Below are positions 14,195 to 20,611 of a stretch of 20,611 nt of DNA, one piece after another. The stretch lies in contig CAVKQB010000039.1 in NCBI GenBank assembly GCA_963658575.1, positions 1-20,611 of the forward strand, read 5' to 3'. Each line of letters starts with the position of its first letter. Within the stretch, counting starts at the first letter, position 1. The notes beneath the pieces were generated by a model, which was not told the DNA's origin, searched no databases, and saw only the letters and a program-made list of their open reading frames with translations. Made by a program: the position numbers and the translations under genes. This stretch comes from W0P28-013 sp963658575. GTDB lineage: Bacteria > Bacteroidota > Bacteroidia > Bacteroidales > Paludibacteraceae.

Positions 14195-14676
14195 CAGACA
14201 AACGATTTGCAGAAGCAAAGGCGGCACTGTTGCAACTGATGTGCGAACATGGCATTTGCGAAAACGGTTACAGCCGCGCCGTAGCCGCTACCGACTTGGC
14301 AGGGCTCATTGGCGTGATGAACGAGAACCGCCTTTTTGTTGGACACAGTTATGTACCTGCTACGGAGTGGCTGCGCACCTACTACGCCGACGACCTGCCC
14401 ACGCTCAACCAGCACGGCATCTATCTCGACCAAGAGGTGGAGGTGCGCGACCAGCCTGTGGTGTGGCTCTACGGCAAGTGCGTGTGCAACTACTTTTTCA
14501 CGCTCCCGACGATAGGCGAATTGGTGGTGTGCGATTTCAGTTGCGCACTCGTGCATGTAACCAAAAGTATGCTGTTCCGCCTCTATTTGGTAGACAACGC
14601 CATCGCCGAGATAGCCGACCACCCGAACAAAGTGCGTATCTACATCAAAGATAGGAGGGCAAAACAATGCGCATAG
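14191..14676 (+). CDS. 161-aa unrecognised tail-module protein
   Basis: The protein starts MTDKRFAEAKAALLQLMCEH, translationally coupled to the tape measure (ATGA). It contains LAGLIGVMNENRLFVGHSYVPATEWLRTYYADD and a beta-rich second half (VEVRDQPVVWLYGKCVCNYFFTLPTIGELVVCDFSCALVHV), and has seven cysteines, unusual for a phage tail protein. It overlaps the next gene by 10 nt. Its place between tape measure and Dit-like gene suggests a tail-tip or tail-assembly role specific to this phage group. I do not recognise a family. Confidence 0.65.
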   Translation: MTDKRFAEAKAALLQLMCEHGICENGYSRAVAATDLAGLIGVMNENRLFVGHSYVPATEWLRTYYADDLPTLNQHGIYLDQEVEVRDQPVVWLYGKCVCNYFFTLPTIGELVVCDFSCALVHVTKSMLFRLYLVDNAIAEIADHPNKVRIYIKDRRAKQCA

Positions 14677-15104
14677 CAATCAACGGTACGGACATTGCCC
14701 ACTTTGGGCTTACACCGATAAAGGGAACGCTCGACAACCTATGCAAGCCCGCCGAAATGAAGACGCTGGTGTCGAACGAGAACGCCGCCATCGACGGCAT
14801 CATTCCTGTGCTGTACGACAGGCACACCAAGCACCGCACAGTGTCGTTGTTGTTCATCATTCGGCAGCAAAGCCTCGTCGATTTACTGCGCGTGATAGAC
14901 CAACTCATCGACTTTCTGCAGAAAGGGGCGAAAGACTCCACAGGCGCATATACGCACATCAACGAGGTGCTGGTCGTGGAACAGCAGCGCAAGTACCGCC
15001 TCATCTACGAGAGTTTCGACAAATATAGCAATTTCGACACCGACGGCAAGGCAACCATCAGCATCAAGTTTACCGAACCCAACCCGACGAACAGAGCCTT
15101 ATGA
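14667..15104 (+). CDS. Distal-tail (Dit)-like protein, 145 aa
   Basis: The protein starts MRIAINGTDIAHFGLTPIKG, with an AGGAGGGCAAAACA ribosome site (GGAGG near 14654) just upstream. It reads as strand-rich at the N-terminus, then RHTKHRTVSLLFIIRQQSLVDLLRVIDQLIDFL, LVVEQQRKYRLIYESFDKYSNFD and a terminal strand (ATISIKFTEPNP). The position directly before the large tip protein, and the pattern of a short beta domain acting on a hub, fit a distal tail protein; at 145 residues it would be only the N-terminal ring domain without a carbohydrate-binding extension. The call is mostly from gene order. Its stop overlaps the next ATG (ATGA). Confidence 0.55.
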   Translation: MRIAINGTDIAHFGLTPIKGTLDNLCKPAEMKTLVSNENAAIDGIIPVLYDRHTKHRTVSLLFIIRQQSLVDLLRVIDQLIDFLQKGAKDSTGAYTHINEVLVVEQQRKYRLIYESFDKYSNFDTDGKATISIKFTEPNPTNRAL

Positions 15105-18100
15105 CAAACGCAATCGAAACACTGACGGTGTATAATCCGATAGGCGGCGCACTATGTACGCTGCCTGTAACCAATTCGTGCGACCGCACCTGCACGCTGG
15201 GCGGCGACAATAAGATTACGCTCAACTGCAATTTCGCCACGCGCTACGCAATCCCTGCCTTTGCCTATGTGCGGTACGACGGCGAACTGTTTTTCTGCAA
15301 AGAGTTGTATGTGCCGCAGCCGATGGGCGGCTACTACCACTACGAGGTGTCGTTTTTCTCGGTGCTGAATATGCTCTACAAACCGCTGTTCAAACGTTAT
15401 GTTACGGTGGACGGCGACATGTTCGACGAACCCGAATTTGACGTGAACGCCAACCTCGCCACCATCGGCGAAATGCTCGTAACCGCCGTGAACAAATACT
15501 CGGAACGCGTACCGTTGTACAACGGTCAAACGACCATCTTTGCGCAATGCATCGCCGACGGCAAGTTTCGCTTGGCCGACAATGCCGCCTACAACGACAG
15601 CACACTGCAAGCCTTTTCATTTTCGAGTATGAGCATTCTCGATGCCATCAGCACGGTAGCGCAAACCTTTGAAACGGAGTTTTGGTGCGTGCCATCGTCG
15701 GGAATAGTGCCCACCTACACGCTACGGCTCGACAAGTGCGAGCAAGGCGACATCGCAATCCTTACCGACGTGTTCGACAACGACACACGCAAGAGCGGCG
15801 GGCTTGTCAGTGCCGAATACGCCAGCGAGTTCGGCGATGTGCCGCAGGTGTTGCTCCCGATAGGCAGCGACCGCAACATCACGCGCAAAGTGGCGCAGCA
15901 GACCGTGAACGGCAACTTGATGAACGTGTCGTATGCCAAACGGCTGAAACTCGACCCCAACGCCACCTACTCGTGGACGGACGACAACACGAAGCAAAAG
16001 GTGAGCGTAACCACCGACGCGGCTGGTGCCATCATCATCGACGGCATCACCACAGGCATCGAGACCACCGAAACGTTCGACGACATCTACCCCAAGTGCC
16101 GCTACCGCGTTACAGAGGTCGTTACGCGCGGCAACAAAGAAAATCCATACTACAAGGTGATGTTCGAGACCGTCGGCGGCGTGGCTGCGCCCAATTTTCC
16201 GTTCACCATTGCCGACGGTTTGACGCTTTCCATCGTGTTCGAGAGCGGCTTGCTCAACGGTATGGAGTTCGAGGTCGAACAGGGCGACGGCGGCAACGGC
16301 GTAATGGGGCTGACCATCATTCCAAACGGCGACGATGAGAGCGCACAGATACCCTACGGCTCGTTCGTGCCAAAGGTAGGCGACGAGTTTGCCGTGTTCA
16401 ATATCGTCATGCCCGACACCTATATCGCCGCAGCCAAGTTGGAGTTGGCAAAAGCCGCCTATGAAAAGGTGTGCGAATACCGCGACACACGCCCCGACCT
16501 CTCGTGCAAATCCGACCCGAACTATTTCCACGCCAACGGCATATCGCTTGGGCTGGGTAGCCGTGTAGCCGTCGAAAGCGAACTGATTGGCGCATTGCAA
16601 TACATCTCACGCGTATCGGAGTTTTCGCACGCGCTCACCACGCCCGACGACGTGTCGTTCAAATTGTCGTCGTCGGTGCAGGCGGGGTCGCTGGTGGCGT
16701 TGAAATTGGCAATAGCCGATGCTACCAGCAGCGTGAACGGCTTGGAACAGCGCAGCATCGTGTTGAGCCGTCGAGGGTGGCGCGACCAAAAGGAGTTGTC
16801 CGAAATGATATCGTCGCTTGCCAGCGAGATGATGCTCATTGGCAACGAAAAGTATCAGTTTGGCTTGACCAGCACCATCACGATACTGAACGACACCGAC
16901 GGCAAATTCAGTGCCGTGAAATTCACCGCAGGGGCGTTGGAACACACGCAGCCGCCCTACCGCGACAACGGCAACGGAGGCGTGTACGAAATGCCAGCGG
17001 CGACCTACTACAAGGCAAATATCGACGGCTACAACGCCGACACGCCCTACTACATCTATGCCGTGCTAAACAGCAGCACCGCCAAAGGCACTTGGCTCAT
17101 CACACCCACAGCGCAGGACGGCGAACAGTATATGCTTGTGGGCGTGTTGGCCAGCGAGTTCGAGAACCAGCGCACCTTTTCGCGCACCTACGGCTACACC
17201 GCCGTAACGGGCGGCAAAATCACCACCGAGATGATTCAGGACTCTGCCAGCAACCTGATTATCGACTTCCAGAGCAACCCACCACGCATCGTGGCACGCG
17301 GCGGCGCAGAGATAGTGGGCAATATCCGCTTCTTGGCTGCCGACGGCACTGCCAAGTCGATAGACGAGGTCATCGACGACATCGACATAGGCGGTGAAAA
17401 CCTGTACAGCGGCACAAATCCGCTGTTGCTCGCCAGCGGCACGAACAATTACTGTTACTCGGTTTTGCTGGGAACGGACAGCCATAGCACCGACGCAAGC
17501 CTTTATCTTGAGAATGGCGCAGAATACGTGTTCTCGTGTCAGCAGACCGAACGCGTGGTCGGAAGCGCAACGGAATACACTGTCTTGCTGTACGATTTTG
17601 TCTCACAGAAAAGCACAAGCCGTTTCACGTTTCCCATTGGCGACACGCCCGTGTCGGGGTCGTTCCGTGTGCCCGATACAGGCTATTGGTCGTTGTTGCT
17701 CTACTGCGGCGTGCAAGGCGCAACCGCCAACACCTCGATATGCTATTACGGTCTGATGCTGCAGAAAGGAAACAAACGCACCGACTACCAGCGTTACGTC
17801 AAACACCTGACCGACGCCATGACCAAAGGCTCGACCGACATCAACGGCGGCTTGGTGCTGGCAAACGTGATGGCGGTGCGCAACCTGAACGGCGCAGTGC
17901 GCGGCGGCATGAGCGGTATGGACAGCGACGGCGTGGCTTTTTGGTCGGGCGGGACGTACGCAAGTGCAGCAGCACAGGTGAGCGACATTCTCAACGCCAC
18001 ACTGCCATTCCTCATCTCCAAAGACGGACTGGGCAAGATAGGCATCTTCAAGGTAACCGACACGCAGGTGATAGTGGACGTGCCCAACCAAGGCAAAATC

Positions 18101-18916
18101 ATCATCGACGGCAGCAGCACAAACGCAGGCATCTACATACAAGACACGAAAGGCAACGACAAAATCGTCATCGTGCCGCGCGACGTGAAAAGTTCCGATT
18201 TGCCCAAAGACAACAACAGCAGCGATTCGGGCACCTCGACAATCTCTGTCGATGGTGCATTGACAGATGGTAGCAGCACGACAATTACGAGCGAGAATAC
18301 CTTTACCGTGCGTCCGCTCACAACCAACGCCAGTCAAACGCAGTCGCGCACCAATGTTACAATCAGTGGTTACGCCCAATTCACGCTCACTGTGTATTAT
18401 TCGCAGTATAATATGATGTACAAATCCGACGGCACTGCCGACCTAAAAATTAAGGTCAGCGCAAGCCTGATAAACACGTCATCAGGCTCCTCCATCGACT
18501 TGGGAAGCAACACCTATGAGCGCACAGTTACAAAACCAACCACAGGGGCGGGTAGCCAATATATGGCTGTCAGCAAAGATTTTGGCGTGAATAGCATAGC
18601 GGCTGGCACATACAAGTTACGCATAACAGTAACCACGTACAACGGCGACAACGCAGCCTCGCTGCCCATTTATACTGGGCAGAAACGCTCTATCTCGGGC
18701 AAGATTTCGTACTCCGACACCATCGTTACCAAGTATGCCTACGAGCCGCGCACCATCATCGCCAAGAACGGCTTGGTGAGCGTGTGGGACAAAGACTCCT
18801 ATTTCGGCGTGTATAACGAAGCCTCCGGACAGACCATCAAAATGATGGGACTGCCCGCCGCGGCAACTGCCAAAGGACAACTCTACCAGAGCGACGGGAC
18901 ATTAAAAATCAAGTAG
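15101..18916 (+). CDS. Tail-tip and host-recognition protein (Tal-like hub with receptor-binding regions), 1271 aa
   Basis: The protein starts MTNAIETLTVYNPIGGALCT. Residues about 1-270 resemble a baseplate-hub (gp44/Tal-like) domain, with GELFFCKELYVPQPMGGYYHYEVSFF and a following EFWCVPSSG strand. A helical and linker middle follows, then a region from about residue 760 to 900 (GGENLYSGTNPLLLASGTNN, YWSLLLYCG, LMLQKGNKRTDYQRYV) that looks like the jelly-roll carbohydrate-binding modules common in Bacteroides phage fibres. Residues 1045-1200 are Ser/Thr-rich beta repeats and the C-terminus is a KMMGLPAAATAKGQLYQSD tip. The protein probably closes the tail and binds a host capsule or surface glycan. 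No depolymerase or peptidase motif is evident. Its last 15 nt overlap the convergent lipoprotein gene. Confidence 0.75.
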   Translation: MTNAIETLTVYNPIGGALCTLPVTNSCDRTCTLGGDNKITLNCNFATRYAIPAFAYVRYDGELFFCKELYVPQPMGGYYHYEVSFFSVLNMLYKPLFKRYVTVDGDMFDEPEFDVNANLATIGEMLVTAVNKYSERVPLYNGQTTIFAQCIADGKFRLADNAAYNDSTLQAFSFSSMSILDAISTVAQTFETEFWCVPSSGIVPTYTLRLDKCEQGDIAILTDVFDNDTRKSGGLVSAEYASEFGDVPQVLLPIGSDRNITRKVAQQTVNGNLMNVSYAKRLKLDPNATYSWTDDNTKQKVSVTTDAAGAIIIDGITTGIETTETFDDIYPKCRYRVTEVVTRGNKENPYYKVMFETVGGVAAPNFPFTIADGLTLSIVFESGLLNGMEFEVEQGDGGNGVMGLTIIPNGDDESAQIPYGSFVPKVGDEFAVFNIVMPDTYIAAAKLELAKAAYEKVCEYRDTRPDLSCKSDPNYFHANGISLGLGSRVAVESELIGALQYISRVSEFSHALTTPDDVSFKLSSSVQAGSLVALKLAIADATSSVNGLEQRSIVLSRRGWRDQKELSEMISSLASEMMLIGNEKYQFGLTSTITILNDTDGKFSAVKFTAGALEHTQPPYRDNGNGGVYEMPAATYYKANIDGYNADTPYYIYAVLNSSTAKGTWLITPTAQDGEQYMLVGVLASEFENQRTFSRTYGYTAVTGGKITTEMIQDSASNLIIDFQSNPPRIVARGGAEIVGNIRFLAADGTAKSIDEVIDDIDIGGENLYSGTNPLLLASGTNNYCYSVLLGTDSHSTDASLYLENGAEYVFSCQQTERVVGSATEYTVLLYDFVSQKSTSRFTFPIGDTPVSGSFRVPDTGYWSLLLYCGVQGATANTSICYYGLMLQKGNKRTDYQRYVKHLTDAMTKGSTDINGGLVLANVMAVRNLNGAVRGGMSGMDSDGVAFWSGGTYASAAAQVSDILNATLPFLISKDGLGKIGIFKVTDTQVIVDVPNQGKIIIDGSSTNAGIYIQDTKGNDKIVIVPRDVKSSDLPKDNNSSDSGTSTISVDGALTDGSSTTITSENTFTVRPLTTNASQTQSRTNVTISGYAQFTLTVYYSQYNMMYKSDGTADLKIKVSASLINTSSGSSIDLGSNTYERTVTKPTTGAGSQYMAVSKDFGVNSIAAGTYKLRITVTTYNGDNAASLPIYTGQKRSISGKISYSDTIVTKYAYEPRTIIAKNGLVSVWDKDSYFGVYNEASGQTIKMMGLPAAATAKGQLYQSDGTLKIK

Positions 18917-19279
18917 AAATGTTTGTTCCCACCAAGATGAATATATTGTAGCCGTATCTTTTAAGACAAATGGCCGCTCGTCTTTTCCAAAGAAAACAGA
19001 GATGTTGGGGTAATTCAATTCGTACCTCCCATAATCAGAATTTATGGCTTTGTCTAATTCAAAGTTTTTGTCTTCTGTTGGGTAATAGACCATACTATCT
19101 GTGGAAAAGAAATATAGGACTTCTGCTAAATAGTCATAGTTTTGGATACTACTCTCGCACACATACTTTTTCCCAATGAGTGAGAATGTAGCAGGGTCTT
19201 TGGGGGTGTCGGTGTCCTTTTTGCAGCCAACGCAGGCGGCCGCCAGCGCGGCAAGCACAAAGAGAGCGGTTCGTTTCAT
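18902..19279 (-). CDS. Small lipoprotein, candidate lysogenic-conversion (moron) gene, 125 aa
   Basis: The ATG at 19279 gives MKRTALFVLAALAAACVGCK, a lipoprotein signal peptide: basic start, hydrophobic core, then two candidate acylation cysteines with the KKDTDTPKD tail typical after the lipobox. The 143-residue reading from 19333 would put a non-signal sequence in front and starts upstream of the promoter. The mature part is about 105 residues, strand-rich, with YFFSTDSMVYYPTEDKNF and GRYELNYPNISVFFGKDERP. It would be anchored in a membrane, perhaps the outer one. It is transcribed against the tail genes from its own promoter (19303-19334) and overlaps the tail-tip gene tail to tail. Self-standing lipoproteins next to the tail-tip gene often block superinfection or alter the host surface. 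That role is inferred; I recognise no family. Confidence 0.75.
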   Translation of the reverse strand: MKRTALFVLAALAAACVGCKKDTDTPKDPATFSLIGKKYVCESSIQNYDYLAEVLYFFSTDSMVYYPTEDKNFELDKAINSDYGRYELNYPNISVFFGKDERPFVLKDTATIYSSWWEQTFLLDF

Positions 19280-19302
19280 AGCAGTAATTTTTAGGTTTGC
19301 CG

Positions 19303-19334
19303 CAAAGGTATGAAAAATAAACCGACGGTGCAAA
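19303..19334 (-). promoter_or_regulatory. Bacteroidetes-type promoter for the lipoprotein gene
   Basis: On the minus strand TTTG (19334-19331), a 20-nt spacer and TACCTTTG (19310-19303) match the consensus exactly. The start would be near 19296, about 17 nt before the ATG. Confidence 0.8.
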
Positions 19335-19387
19335 TAAGTGTGTGCGTGGCACGCACATTTTCTTTCGGAAAAAGTTATTGTCAGGTG

Positions 19388-19418
19388 TGTGAAAACGGCA
19401 CTTTTTTTCGTATTTTTG
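19388..19418 (+). promoter_or_regulatory. Possible promoter for the 19436-20454 genes
   Basis: TATTTTTG (19411-19418) fits TAnnTTTG, with TGTG (19388-19391, one mismatch to TTTG) 19 nt upstream. The ATG at 19436 is only about 17 nt beyond it. Confidence 0.45.
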
Positions 19419-19435
19419 CATAAAACAGAAAAGTT

Positions 19436-19759
19436 ATGGTAACAATAAGTCAGGGCGAGCGGTTCGCTTGCCGCATTCAGGGCGACGACCTGCCAACGGC
19501 ATACCGCTATCAGTGTTTCCTGCTCAACAAGGCAGAGGGCAAGACCTTTGCCGAGAACGTAGCAGCACGCACCCCAAGCACTGCCGCAGGAACGCCAGCC
19601 ATCACCGCCGAGTGGAGCGCAGACACCACACGCACTATGCCGTTGGGCGTGCTGGCACTCGACATCAAAGCCATCACCGACGGCGGCGGCGTGCAGAGCA
19701 TATATTTCGTGGAGCGGTTTGCGGTGGTTCGCTCCAGTTGTGTAACCGTAGGAAAATAA
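19436..19759 (+). CDS. 107-aa unrecognised protein, possibly a small structural or fibre-associated protein
   Basis: The protein starts MVTISQGERFACRIQGDDLP and is beta-rich (TAYRYQCFLLNKAEGKTFAENV, ITAEWSADTTRTMPLGVLALDIKAI, VQSIYFVERFAVV). It is soluble, without a signal peptide. A single-domain strand-rich protein beginning with the ISQGE pattern resembles the N-terminal domain of some baseplate-upper proteins, so a tail-tip attachment role is possible. Gene 19768-20454 follows in the same direction after 8 nt, so they form a pair. Function is not known. Confidence 0.6.
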   Translation: MVTISQGERFACRIQGDDLPTAYRYQCFLLNKAEGKTFAENVAARTPSTAAGTPAITAEWSADTTRTMPLGVLALDIKAITDGGGVQSIYFVERFAVVRSSCVTVGK

Positions 19760-19767
19760 GCAAGTAT

Positions 19768-20454
19768 ATGGAGATAATAGTAGATGACAAAACAGTGAAC
19801 GTGCTGACGGGCAACGGCGGCGTTACCCCAAACGACGTGAAAGAGATGGTGGCCTTTTCCGACTGCTTCGCCAAGGTAAAGCCTGTGGTGCGCGTGTATG
19901 CCGTAGATGAAACTGGAAAACCGCGTCCGAGCAAAGGCAACATCACGGTGGAGTTCCCGCGCTATTTCGACGATGTCGATTTCAGCGATGTGCTGTCGGG
20001 TGTGGAGTTTCAAGTGGTGCTGATGCACTACCGCACCATTCGTGGCCGCCGAGGAGACATAGACCACGCTGTGTGCCGCCGTGGCTGGGGCGTGGCGTGT
20101 GGCTCAAGTCTCGATGGCAGATACGGCAATACAGACAAGTATAAGCCTTTCGTTAAGCCCATCAACAATCGCGGCTCGGTGGTGTTCCCCTACACGGAAC
20201 TCTGCGAGTACATCGTTCAGCGGTTCGCGTATTGGGGCAAAGATGGTAAATGGTATCGCTACGACGAAGATACGACCTATGCCGAGTTCGTCAAAGCGGG
20301 GCGGGTATCGCGCTTCGGCCGTAGGCGTGTGCCCAGCAAGAAGTTTGGCTTGGCGTTCCGCCATCGCGACTCCTATGGGCGGTGGCGTTACTCGCAGGTG
20401 AAGGAGTTGCGGGTCGTTTTGGGAAAGGGAACCATCGGCATACGCATCGGGTAG
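19768..20454 (+). CDS. 228-aa unrecognised protein with a basic Arg/Tyr-rich C-terminal half
   Basis: The ATG at 19768 gives MEIIVDDKTVNVLTGNGGVT; the frame upstream of it is a shadow of the preceding gene. The first half looks alpha/beta (KVKPVVRVYAVDETGKPRPS, GNITVEFPRYFDDVDFS). The second is rich in Arg, Gly and aromatic residues (FAYWGKDGKWYRYDEDTTYA, FGRRRVPSKKFGLAFRHRDS). There is no signal peptide or membrane segment. Together with the preceding small gene it may form a fibre, tail-tip or accessory unit. I recognise no family. Confidence 0.6.
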   Translation: MEIIVDDKTVNVLTGNGGVTPNDVKEMVAFSDCFAKVKPVVRVYAVDETGKPRPSKGNITVEFPRYFDDVDFSDVLSGVEFQVVLMHYRTIRGRRGDIDHAVCRRGWGVACGSSLDGRYGNTDKYKPFVKPINNRGSVVFPYTELCEYIVQRFAYWGKDGKWYRYDEDTTYAEFVKAGRVSRFGRRRVPSKKFGLAFRHRDSYGRWRYSQVKELRVVLGKGTIGIRIG

Positions 20455-20459
20455 GCACA

Positions 20460-20553
20460 AAAAGAGCCGTCACTGATAAAAGCGGCGGCATCTGGACGTA
20501 ACACTCGGAAGAACGGAGATTCACAGGCAGTCACTAATAAAAACGGCTGCTTC
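20460..20553 (-). ncRNA. Candidate leftward small RNA with two repeat units
   Basis: From the promoter at 20560-20590 a transcript beginning near 20553 would run about 90 nt: a GCAG/CTGC stem around the first repeat unit, a spacer, then GCCG/CGGC around the second, followed by TCTTTTTG as a terminator-like end. Both stems are only 4 bp. No ORF with a sensible start and plausible protein fits this short transcript. Alternatively it is just the leader of a gene further left, but only rightward genes lie there. Confidence 0.35.
20468..20547. repeat. Pair of diverged 19-nt repeat units
   Basis: CGTCACTGATAAAAGCGGC (20468-20486) and AGTCACTAATAAAAACGGC (20529-20547) agree at 16 of 19 positions, 61 nt apart. 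Each is flanked by short inverted arms (GCCG/CGGC and GCAG/CTGC). Confidence 0.6.
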
Positions 20554-20559
20554 TCACTG

Positions 20560-20590
20560 CAAAGGTACAACAAAAAGTAAGGAAAACAAT
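20560..20590 (-). promoter_or_regulatory. Leftward Bacteroidetes-type promoter at the right edge
   Basis: On the minus strand TACCTTTG (20567-20560) fits TAnnTTTG, with ATTG (20590-20587, one mismatch to TTTG) 19 nt upstream. Confidence 0.5.
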
Positions 20591-20611
20591 ACAGGGACAA
20601 AAAAAGTTATT

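Noticed and set aside
20388..20600. Leftward 70-aa ORF at the right end
   Set aside because: Starts upstream of the promoter, spans the repeats and the 3' end of the rightward gene, and has no recognisable protein pattern.
1..20611. CRISPR arrays, insertion sequences or integrase/attachment sites
   Set aside because: No regularly spaced repeats, transposase or recombinase ORFs or flanking attachment-like repeats are visible in this window.

Overview
This window is the structural (late) region of a tailed temperate phage or prophage of a Bacteroidales host. Four promoters have the Bacteroidetes form TTTG-N20-TAnnTTTG (4571-4602 on +; 4439-4470, 1590-1621 and 19303-19334 on -). Translation starts are A-rich rather than classical Shine-Dalgarno, and the head and tail proteins look like those of Bacteroides-type prophages. 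The exact genus cannot be read from the sequence.

Layout. (1) 1-1184, rightward: the 3' part of a MuF-like head-morphogenesis gene, fused to a C-terminal papain-fold toxin-like domain. (2) 1176-4393, leftward: a small gene convergent with the toxin gene and carrying its own promoter (candidate immunity gene), then a six-gene island with an HTH_39-type protein, four small unknown proteins and a DUF932 gene broken by one frameshift. (3) 4394-4625: a divergent promoter region with matched inverted repeats over the two -33 boxes. (4) 4626-18916, rightward: scaffold-like protein, decoration protein, E-type major capsid protein, four connector/neck/tail-terminator proteins, tail tube, a tRNA-Gly-like RNA, tail assembly chaperone with a likely -1 frameshift, a 1484-aa tape measure, a 161-aa unknown, a Dit-like protein and a 1271-aa tail-tip/host-recognition protein. 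(5) 18902-19279, leftward: a small lipoprotein with its own promoter (probable moron). (6) 19436-20454, rightward: two unrecognised genes with a weak promoter. (7) 20455-20611: a diverged repeat pair and a leftward promoter, possibly a small-RNA gene.

The gene order head-connector-tail-tape measure-tip, with one long tape measure and no sheath or baseplate wedge genes, fits a long-tailed siphovirus. The rightward promoter at 4571 probably drives the whole block to 18916. The leftward genes sit inside the structural region and carry their own promoters, so they may be expressed in the lysogen.

Most worth following up: the MuF-toxin with its convergent partner gene and structured leader; the tRNA-like RNA ending 4 nt before the tail-chaperone start codon; the lipoprotein moron; the mirrored sites at the divergent promoter; and the candidate small RNA at the right end.
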